DNA from: Aricia agestis
Taxonomy: Eukaryota; Arthropoda; Insecta; Lepidoptera; Lycaenidae
Reading direction: 5' to 3'
NCBI RefSeq assembly: GCF_905147365.1
Contig: NC_056423.1
Location: forward strand, 12,194,501 to 12,258,500
Length of the DNA: 64,000 nucleotides
Shown here piece after piece: positions 23,733 through 34,700 of the stretch. Below the pieces are notes generated by a model. The model saw only the letters and a list, made by a program, of their open reading frames with translations. It was not told where the DNA came from and made no database searches. How positions within the stretch are numbered: position 1 is the first letter of the stretch; every line of letters starts with the position of its first letter. The translations under genes were made by a program, and so were the position numbers.

Positions 23733-23799
23733 CTCTAACTAGCAATAATGAAATTATAAGAATAAAAGAATAAAGTGGCTGGCTTTGGAAAAGATGACG

Positions 23800-23920
23800 G
23801 GATAAGTTAGAATTACACAAATAAGAGCCAGGCTGGCCTACGGCTGCGATGGATCGGGATGCAATGGAAGACTTTGGGGGAGGCCTTTGCCCAGCTATGG
23901 GACAGCTGATACTCGCGATC
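23800..23920 (+). pseudogene. LINE reverse-transcriptase C-terminal remnant
   Basis: One frame reads QWKTLGEAFAQ-like text (here GMQWKTLGEAFAQLWDS then stop), a phrase typical of the last residues of non-LTR retrotransposon ORF2 in insects. Upstream frame is broken. A 5'-truncated, dead copy. Confidence 0.55.
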
Positions 23921-23939
23921 ATGTCCACTTTAAAAAACT

Positions 23940-25742
23940 AGTGGTATTGAGGAACTGCCGCGGTTAAGTATTGCATAGAAATATAGCTAGTCTACACTCT
24001 ACACGCATAAGTACGTCTAGTCGCACGCACACAAACAAAGTCTGTTGAACTGAAACGACGTTAGGTGATGTGTTAGGATTATTTTCGTTTCTTGATTAAG
24101 GCGTCGCGTTCATATGCAAAATTATAGCTTAATAACTAGATTAAATTTTCACTCGTTGCTGCGATGCCATGGCCAGACACAATCACAAACGGAAAGATAC
24201 GTAAACGATCAATCTTGTTACCATCCCCCTTTTTCACCGGGGCTAAAACTTGAAAGAGTAGGCTCTTTTTCGTGGGGGCTTAAACGTGTATTTTGAAAGA
24301 TAAGGCTTATGTTTCCTCTATCATAACGGTTCTAAATATCTACACGTGATGGAGCTATCCACACTATCAGATGGCACAGGTAGCTGCGCAATGCGCCCGC
24401 GCCGGCGTGGGCGGCACGCTGTGAGGTACAAGGTACGAGAGGTCTGCGTTTTAATAATCATCATTCATCACGAATTGTGTCGTTAAAACTTTTACTCAAT
24501 CAATATTTATTTTTCAAGAATATAGAGGTATAATGGGCTCAGCAGATGACAAAATTCATACTTCTAGTAATATTAAATGGCAAAATGTGTTTGTCTGTCT
24601 GTCTGAAGAGATAACAGATTTCTCTTTACGCTTAAACCACTGAACCGATTTTGCTGAAAGATATGGAGATACTTTGCGGCTCGGAAAAGGATATTATTTG
24701 CATTGGATCATCATCTAGTCTGAAATAATAACATTAAGCCTGAGTAAAATATTGTACACATATTAATTTATATGGCAATACGTTTGCCGGATCAACTCTA
24801 GTATTCTTTTTCAATTTTATTTTAAGAATTCATCTAAAATATTATGATTTCATAGAGAAAGACAGGCACAAAGTTTAAATCGCTACCTCCCATACCTTGT
24901 TATCAAACAGGTATGTTGATCGCATTGAGCTAAGGACACCCGGCGAATTGTCGACGAAATTCGAGAATTTCTCGCCTCGGGGAAGTGGGGAAGGGGGGAG
25001 GTGGGGAGGCAGGAAACTAGATTAGCATAATTAGCAATCATTGTCGCAATGTCTGCGATAATTGATTCATATAAAATTACTATAGAAAGAATTTAGGAAA
25101 TTGATACTGTAGGATTAGGAAATAGAAATATAGGTAGAGTTACACAATAAATACGGTATACGTTTTGGTCCTTCAAGCGTCTTTTGAAATATCTTAGACA
25201 AGGACATTGTAGAGCGTATTCACTGCATAATCATTTTAGGATACCTAGGCTACGCACAACTTTAGGCTTCTTAGGCGAAACTAGGGGGTGCAAAATTATA
25301 ATCTACCCTTGTTCCGTTCCCTTCATTTACTTGATTTTGCTAAAGTGCCTGATAGACGTACGAACTTAAAGTACGCTATATACGCGTATTTTAAGTTCGC
25401 GACCTTACTCGGCTCGCGTCGGTGACACACGAGAATCGCTCACTCCGGATTACCATGCAGGCTCGCGGCTCTTTGCTGACGCACAGGCGATTAAGATCGT
25501 CGAGCCATAAGTCCGCGTACTTACTCGCACGTCTGTCACCCCCTTAAGCGCAGAGATATTAAATGATTTTAAAAACACATTCATCACAACTCAGCTCTGA
25601 GCTTCAGCCTAACACTAGATATAACCCTAAGGGCTTCTGAAACATATTACCTCGGTATGCTTATTCCCTTAGAGCCAGTCCACACGGCGCGTTGCGTCAT
25701 CTCTTAGCAGTCAGTGTTTCAATGTAATTTTTCGTTTTCCAG
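23940..25742. other. Gene-free stretch upstream of the first recognised formin exon
   Basis: No exon could be recognised. A GC-rich patch at about 24360-24430 and CG-containing sequence at about 25385-25555 stand out but give no homologous peptide. The missing 5' formin exons could lie here or beyond the left edge. Confidence 0.4.
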
Positions 25743-28700
25743 ACGATGGAGAGCCGCGTGGGGCTGGACTACATAGTGGAGCACGCGGAGTACGCGGGCA
25801 AGCTCGCCGCCGCGCTCACGTCCCCCACTCCAGCTGTTAAGAAACAGGTACTACAAAAATCAAAATATTTATTTCTTAAAAGGTTAACAAAGTTAACACT
25901 TTTAGAACGTCTACATGGGGCCTACCACAAGTTACTATAATAAATAAATGTCAGTTGTATGATGTAGGCATTTTTTTTTCCCGTGGTGCTTTCCCCTTTG
26001 TTCGGACACTAATGCCATTACAATTTGGCTGTCTCCCGCTTTGCTTGGGAAGGGAAATTGGATATCTCCTACTCGTCAGTCCTCCTACCTTCTTCTGATT
26101 AATTTCGTTGCGGGTCCCAAGACACATTTAGCTTGTCCCTCGGGCATCCCTGAGATCATATCAAAGGGTTTTCGTGGTTGGTTACCACTGTTGATCCTGA
26201 TTCCTGGCGACACAGGAGTTGCAGTGGTGGGAATGTGTGGTGGGCCTTTTTGCCCGTTTAAAAAAAAAGTCCTACCACCGGTTTACTTACCATGGCTAAC
26301 CAACAGAACTAGTACTTAATAATAAGGTTGTGGAAGACACTAATTCCAACTTTCATGAAATAGCTATAAACCTCCAGCATTGTGCGGGGTTGTCAGAGGT
26401 CGAGAAAACTATTTCATAAAAAAACAATAAGGTTTTTTTTTTATATTGAGTAGAAAATTTTAACAAAAGATAAGTAGGTATAAATATTCATAATCATACG
26501 TATACATGTTAAAAAAGCTAAGGGTAGTGGGTCGCGAAATGTTTTTCATACTGGAGGGGGTCGCATCATGAAGACGATTGAAAAACAATGCATTTAAAGT
26601 TAAAACCAAGCCAATAGAGCAGTGGTTTCCAATTTCTTTAAGTTCCTAACAATTCTAAATTATGTAGTTGAAGATCACGTACATAAACATAATACTCGGT
26701 CATTCCGTTAATCCCTACAACTAAGGCGTTTTCACGTTTTGGCCTAATTCAGGTCAAAGCGTAATAAATTAAGAGACCAAAGAACTATATAATCCTTATT
26801 ATTTTATATCTGTTGCCACCGCATCGCTACTAATCCATCCATATGTCGCAGGCGACTGGTTTAAATAGCCGTTCAATCAAATAGCTAGCCCTTTGACTGA
26901 ACAACGCCATTTAATCACACGTCTAGCTTTTATATTGAATATTTTAGTCGCTCAAAACGTTCAACACTACAGCTGATTCAAAAGCCGCCGTCTAATTGAA
27001 GTAGTTCAGCGCGCACCGCTGCGGCGCTAGGTGCGTTTTATTTACAATATGGCGTCAACTAGCAGGTGTTTGTTGGTGTTTGTGGTTGTTTTTCGGAAAT
27101 AAAGTAGTTAATAAAAGTTACAAGTGTTATTAAAGAGACAAAAATTGTGGAGGCACATAAGAGTGAATTAAAATTTCAACAAATATTCGAGGAGAAATTA
27201 CGGGATTATGAAATGGATGGACGCAGCCTCCCCCGAAAGGGGAGTTCGGGGGGCACAGCCCCCCGTCAAAACAAAAACAAACACAATCCAGAAAGTCCAA
27301 AAGTTGGTTAGGTTAGGTTAGAACTTAGACCACAACGCAGAGGGAGCCGAGCGAGCGCAGCGAGCGTGCTGCGGCAGCAGCCAGCGACCGCCGTCAAACA
27401 AAAGAGGGGCTCGGGGGGCGCAGCCCCCCGCCAAAACAAAAACAAACCAGTTGGCTAAGCGTCGTCTAGCTGTAGTGTTGAACGTTGTAGTCAACAAGTC
27501 GGCTAAACGACGTATAGCCGTGTGATTGAATGGCGTTGTTCAGTCAAAGGGCTAGCTGTTTGATTGAACGGCTATTTAAACCTGTCGGCTGCGACACATA
27601 CATATCCAAATGCCTTACTTCTATAGAATTGGCTACGCAATCATTTAATAGTAGTACTTAAATCTTATAATAGATTTCTTTCAAAGATTCAACAGTGTTT
27701 GACAGAGCTGAAATATTTTTTTGATAGTCTCACTGAAAAGCTACGAATAATAAAAACTAAAACGATATTATTACGAGTGCACTCTACCGAACAGATCAGC
27801 GAAAAGTAGCGTAGTTTGATGCGTGTGTATGAGTTAGCGCGAGATTAGTAATTATTGTAGTTGGAGTTTACCAGCATCATTAATAAACACAACTCTTTAC
27901 TTTTTTTTTTTTTTTATGAAATAAGGGGGCAAACGAGCAAACGGGTCACCTTATGGAAAGCAACTTCCGTCGCCCATGGACACTCGCAGCATCAGAAGAG
28001 CTGCAGGTGCGTTGCCGGCCTTTTAAGAGGGAATAGGGTAATAGGGGAGGGTAGGGATGGGAAGGGAATAGGGTAGGGGATTGGGCCTCCGGTAAACTCA
28101 CTCACTCGGCGAAACACAGCGCAAGCGCTGTTTCACGCCGGTTTTCTGTGAGAACGTGGTATTTATCCGGTCGAGCGGGCCCATTCGTACCGAAGCATGG
28201 CTCTCCCACGTATAAAAGTTGTGTTTATCATTAATAAACACAACTCTTTACTCTTTCTTCCTTCGGGTAGTCGAAGTCGAAGGTCGATATTTAGCCAATA
28301 TGTTATGTGGTATTAAATCTGAAGGAGGAAGACCTAATGTTAATGTAATCTAATGTATGAATTTGATATTCCCAGGTTTTCGAGTTGCTGTCTGCGCTGT
28401 GTGTGTACAATGCGGACGGATACGCTCGAGCCGTCGACACACTAGACAGATATAAGGTAAGACATACAATTTCTAAGGCACAAAGTGTAAATAATAATAC
28501 AACAAAAACTATGAGTTCATATAACACAGCAAGAAGATCATTTCAAGAGACACAACAAGAAGAAATGAATATTGAAAAGTTTTGTCCTTCACGACTGGCG
28601 CACATCAATGTGTGCTGATCCAACGCACGGTTTCTTCTTTCTTTTTTGCAGACGATCAGCTGTCGCTTCTTACTAAATTTGAAAACAAGAAGCTTCGGCA

Positions 28701-31700
28701 CTGGACTGCAAAAAAGTTAAAGAATACCGTTGCTCTTGCTGAATCTTAAGCTTTGACCTCGTGATATTATGGAACTGGTACCTACTGCAATTGCAAAACC
28801 ACTGTTTTAAAAGTTTACCATTACCAAACTTTTTTATCTCCAGGCTCTCAAAGGTGACCGCTACCGTCTCAAGGTGGTGGTGGAGGAGCTGGCCAATGCC
28901 ACCACCATTGACTACAAGACAGCACTGCTGGCCTTCGTCAACTGCCTCATCATCTCCGCACCAAGACTGCCTGACAGGATCCGCGTGAGGAACGAGTTTA
29001 TTGGTAAGTAGAGAGAAGGAACGAAGCCAAAAGAATTGGTAATTTCAACCGTATATGGTTGTATGTTACCTCTGCGCCTTTGTACCGTAGTGCTTAAGCT
29101 ACTGATCTGATTTTGAAATTGATTCAGAAGCTTTTGTGGGAATGTGTGGTGGGCCATTTGCCCGTTAAGGCAAATGGCCCACCACACATTCCCACCACTG
29201 CAACTCCTGTGTCGCCAGGATCAACAGTGGTAACCAATCACGAAAACCCTTTGATATGATCTCAGGGATGCCCGAGGGACAAGCTAAATCTGTCTTGGGA
29301 CCCGCAACGAAATTAATCAGAAGAAAGGTAGGAGGAGTAGGAGAAATCCAGTTTCCCTCCCCAAGCAAAGCGGGAGACAGACAAATTTTCGTGACATTAA
29401 TGTCCGAATAAAGGGGGAATCACTACGGGAAAAAGGGGTCCGTTTCTACGCATTGAGTACGTCACGGTTTCTGTGGTTCCGTACGTATTATCAAAATTAT
29501 ACTGGCGGACAACGCGGTATTGATGATTCAGAAGCTGATAACGAACCATTGCAATACGATCGGGTTGTGTCAAGCCCAGGTGAAGGATATAACACTAAGA
29601 TTGACCTGACGTAGAACGACTGAATAACGTTGGTTTCTCTAACGTAGGCCTATGAAACAATTTTAATAATGGTACAATACCACACCCAACATGCCAAGAC
29701 GATTAAACCTGTCCCATCAGATGAATCCCATCAAACTTAGTAACATCCACCTCTTCATTTATGATGTATCTGCTCTCAGAAATCTTTACTCATCTCATAT
29801 TTTGTTTACGCAGAATCCTGATTGATATCTTATTATTCTTTCAGGTCTTGGTCTACTACCAACGTTGAGCAATTTGAGGTAAGCAAGGACTTTAAGTTCT
29901 TTCATATTTTATAGATTTATATAATGAACTGCTTCCTAACGTTATTAAAGGTGCATTGATTTCTTAAATTTTTACCATAAACTGCGACTCGTAAGTTCCT
30001 AGAGCCTAAGAACTTCTGTATTCCATAGCCACTGATGAAAATGTTTAAATACCCTCTTGGAGACTTAAAGTTAGGTAGATAGTGAAAACAGGCATTATAA
30101 ACCAATTTGATCGATTAACAGAAACATTAATAAACCAGAATCATCTTTAAAACATAAGAATCGACCAAAGACAATTAATTAAACCCAATAAATAAAATCC
30201 GGCAAATTAATGCCACTTCATAAACATGGATTTAATGAGCGAGGGATTAATATGTGTAACAAACATCTTTTTAAGCTTAGTAATACGTGGTCAGCCGTGG
30301 GCGGCGCCGCGTGCCCTGACCATGTATGGTCACAATCGTGATTAGCATCTGGTTTAAATATACGCCGGTTATTATTAGAAATATTATGTATATTATAATG
30401 CTGATTCTTATATTATACATGATGACTTGCTCGATTGGCGATTCATTCATTCATTGTGTGCGAACTTTTTAAGATGTTAAAGCCTTTTAAAGTATGCAAA
30501 AAATTCTTTGTAAAGCGTACTTTTTGTTCTTAAGAGGGCGACTAACCCCAAAAATCAAACATCGTTCTTCTCTCTTCACACTCACGCCCGTCTTTCATAT
30601 GCCAGGTGAAAAAGAACGACGCGGATTCATCGCCAAATTAGTTTTTTCTCAATAACTCGATAAATATACAACATTTTAAAAATCCGCTGGGTCGATCTCT
30701 CAATGATAGAATTTAATATAATGTATTAAAATATTAACTTAGTTCAATGCGCGGTTATGGCAATAAATGAAAAATTCGTGAAAATTAGATGCATCTTTGT
30801 CATTTTTTTCTATCGAGAAAATTTTAAGATATCGTGTTTTTGCTCAGATCGAATTCTCGGAAATATAATGTAGTATCTAATTTTAGAAAATGAAACAATT
30901 CGGGGCTTATTTTCAAGTATAAAAATGAATTATAAAATTGACACTTTAGGGTTAGTCGCCCCCTTAAGTTTAGGACAATGCAGGCTGGTCATCTGATAAG
31001 AAAGAAATCTCTTACATTACGAAGAATGGTAGAGACTAGAGAATAAAAGCCTGTGGATTGCGCACATAATAATATTAGGACAATAGAAAACGACTCCTGT
31101 GTAGCTGGTCTGGTAACGACATGTTTCACTGTCACTAACACCGTGCAAGTATTATTTTCAATTAAACTTTTCCATCCAGACACGAGGCAGCCAGTCACCC
31201 TGACCTGGGCGTGCAGCTGGATGTGTTCGAGGAACAACGCGAGAGCGACGAGGCGCAGGGTCCAGGCGGGATCAACCTCAACTCCCACCTGGATGTCTTC
31301 TATGCCATATTGAAGCAGGTAAGCAGGCATGTGTTACAGCAGCAGGTTAAGATGTATTGTTACAGATTAGTATTCTAGTAGCAGGTGATGCAAATAGAAA
31401 GAAACTCGAACGTTGGGAATAAAATTACACACCATTCACCAACGCGGCAACGTAATGATAAAGTAACTATGTATTTTTCATCCCATAATAATTACATTAG
31501 AACCATAAAAGATTTTGTATAATGGTATATAAATAAAATTAAGATTAAACTTATCGATCTATGTAATTTACAAAAGGTACTATGTTTTGTTAACTTGTTA
31601 GCAATCGGCCAAACGAGCCAGTTTGGGCTACTAAATAAATAGCTTCAAATCATTATAAATTTTGCCCTCAGGTTTCGGACACACCTCAAGAGATACCATT

Positions 31701-34700
31701 CCTGAGCATCCTCCAGCATCTGCTACGGATAGACCCGAAAGAAGCTGTCAGCGACATCGTGTGGGACACGGCGGAGACGTTGGTGCATCGTGCCACGTTG
31801 CTGGAGACGAGGGAAGATGCTGCCAAACTGCTGCGAGCACCCAGCGTTCAGGTACCCAGGTGATCTTAGGAGGAACTTCCTCCTTATTCCTCGTGTTTGA
31901 GGATCATAATCTCGTCCTTCAACCTTCCTTCTTTTTTTCTTCTTTTCCTATTTTTCCACTCGAAGAGCATCTTAGAAGGTGGACTCATGGAATAAGATGG
32001 AAGAATTTAAAAAGAAATAGGATAAGGATTTTTTATCAGGCGATGTTCCTGCTTTTGTCGTATTTTTCGCTCACTGTGCAGGTTGGAGAAGGATAGCTGA
32101 TATAATATAGTTTCAATGCCTCTCCATCAGTCAAATAGAGTTGGACAAAATATCACAGGCTATCTATAAACGTTTGACACTCATGTGGGATGTCCCGTTA
32201 CGTCTTGTATAACACTCATGTTGGATAGGAATCTTGTTGGATAGGACATCTTGTCATTTCAACTCATGTTGGATAGGAAATCTTGTCATTTCAACAGTTA
32301 TTACATAGAACATCCAAAACCAGCATCATCTTGCTGTGCTCAAATTCAATCCAACTAAACTGACCACAAAGGCCACTTTCAGGCCAAAATGGGCTGCACC
32401 TGTCAGCACCGCGACAGCAATGCTGCCCGGAAACAGAGTCTACAGCGGGCGCTGTCCCCGCCGCCCCCGCCGCCGGCGCCCCCGCCCGCACCCGCACCGC
32501 CTGGTAAGTCGGGCTATGGTATATCCTGGTTTATGAGACTGCACTAAGGAATACTACGCTGTAGAGTAGTGATCCGTGACGGTCAATGTTTATGAAATAG
32601 CTAAGCCACACTACGTGACACAAGATGTCAGTACGATGGAACGTGAAGTGTGGCATCTCTCCACTAAAGGATATAGTGCCGCCTAGTAGGGTCTCGCTTT
32701 AAATGGTATAGACCAGGGATGGCTAACCTTCTCGTATTATTGACCCTTTTTCTGAAGAAATCTTCAGTGAAGTCATAAACGTGCCATTCAATATTTTTTG
32801 TTATCCTATGTGTATTTCAAAATTTTCTTAATTTGGTGCCCAATACGTAGAGGAGGATCTATGACCATCATTCAATTTTGATACCAGCCACTGGTCCCAA
32901 AACTAGTTTTGGGACCAGTGGCGTGCTCTAAATCTTATGTCGCGTGCGTATAGACTATAGTATAGACTAATCATTAAATGTGATAGAGCTATACTCGTAA
33001 ATCTAACTTCTATTCCAGCGTGTCCCCCATCAGTTCCGCCCCTCCCCCCCGCTCCGCCCCCTGCGCCCCCCGCACCGCCCCGCGTCGGCCCGCCCCCGCC
33101 CCCCAGCCCGGCGCCCCCGCCCCCGCCCGTCAACATCAAGCTGCCGCAGCAGGAGACCCCCATACCCAAGACCAAGATGAAGACGATCAACTGGAACAAA
33201 ATACCTAGCAATAAAGTGAGTGCTCACTTGTACTTGTACTATTCGTCAATGCGTCAAAAGAATAAAGATCCCTATAAAAATCTAATCCATTCATAATTTT
33301 CAGGTAATCGGCCAGAATAACATTTGGTCTATAGTGGCGTCCAGTCATCAGAGCTCTCCCAAAGCCGAGTTGGACTGGAGCGAGATTGAAAACTTATTCT
33401 GTCAACAGGTATGTTTCCAAATTTCCAAGATCTTTTATGATTTTGCTCTAATTGTGCCTAGTTTCCTAGGTATTTTGACGGTAGCTTATCTAGTGCTATC
33501 TAGCGCTTTGAACCATTTCGCCAAACTCGTTAACCAATCAACATAAATAGCGTTGTTGATTGGTTTACGTGGAAAAGAAAACTCATGTCAAACCCTAAAA
33601 AATTGGGTATTTGCTTACTAATAATCTTCAAGCCATTTCCGTTCGTACTTCAAAGACTTTTTTAAAAGCTATTCCTATATGGTTTATCCCGTGACCACCA
33701 CCAGGTACAACCAACTGGCTCAGCCGGTTCCTCGCCCCGCCTGGGCCGAAGCCCCATCTGCGACAGCTCCGGGGATCGGAAACCGAGGAAGGAGCCCTCG
33801 GAGATCACCCTGCTGGACGGCAAGAGGAGCTTGAACGTCAACATATTCCTGAAGCAGTTTAGAAGGTAATGGCAATTGGTAAATGGTTGGCCTATCAATG
33901 AAACGTTGCCTAATCTATGGTAATGTTAAAAGATATACGCCAAATGGGAATCGCTTAACGGTAAACGCTATTAGCGGCTGTGTTACGTTTTTAGTTATGG
34001 GCGCCATTTTTGCCATGACGCTACCTTTTTTTGGTCGTACCAAAAGTCACTTGACAATTACAGTCCCTTGCATAATAATTTTAGTAGTAATATCTCAAAA
34101 ATGTGTGCTTCTTCTCTCATCTTCATTGTCAAGTGCAAATATTTGGACCACATTCCATCATTCCAGTTCCAACGAGGACATAATCCAGTTAATCCGCGAG
34201 GGTTCCCACGACGACATCGGCACGGAGAAGCTGCGGGGTCTCCTCAAGATACTGCCGGAGATCGACGAGTGCGAGATGCTGAAGGCCTTTACCGGCGACG
34301 TCACGAAGCTGGGCAACGCTGAGAAGTTCCTGCTGCAGCTGATACACCTGCCCAAGTAAGTGCCTGTAATATACACATAGGAAACATGTACAGAGAATCT
34401 TTCAACTTTTACTACTATGGTCTGACTTTCCCTTATTCTCACTCCAAGATAAAAGACAGTAAGAAACTTAAATCTTACCGCTGATGTCACCAGTAATTCC
34501 CAGAACTATTCTAGCTCCCTTCTAGAAACAGAAAATCCACCAAGCGCCCAGAGGTTGTCCTAAACAGATGATCAAAGGCTTCAATGATTATTTTTCAATT
34601 TACATTCCAGTTACAAGCTCCGCATAGAGTGCATGCTGCTGAAGGAGGAGTGGCCGTCCACGGCCGGCTACCTGGAGAGCGCCATCAACGCCATACTCGT

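Larger units (their letters stand above)
25743..31851 (+). other. form3: Formin exons 1-6: FH3/DID regulatory region
   Basis: Residues 1-233 of the readable protein. Recognisable text: MESRVGLDYIVEHAEYAGKL, VKKQVFELLSALCVYNADGY, LANATTIDYKTALLAFVN, RVRNEFIGLGLLPTLSNLR, LNSHLDVFYAILKQ and PFLSILQHLLRIDP. This follows the armadillo-like DID of INF2, which binds the C-terminal DAD and, with partners, controls autoinhibition. Confidence 0.88.

Noticed and set aside
24355..24430. GC-rich patch as a missing 5' formin exon
   Set aside because: None of the three frames gives FH3-like text and the splice context is weak.
27305..27325. GGTTAGGTTAGGTTAG run resembling the insect telomere repeat TTAGG
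   Set aside because: Only three units, internal to a foldback transposon; not a telomeric array.
31662..32096. 144-codon + strand frame overlapping formin exon 6
   Set aside because: Out of frame with the formin exon; its first part is a shadow and its second part is intron.
32291..33227. Gly/Ala/Arg-rich reverse-strand open frames opposite formin exons 7-8
   Set aside because: Complement of proline codons in FH1; the + strand has correct splice sites, phase and homology.
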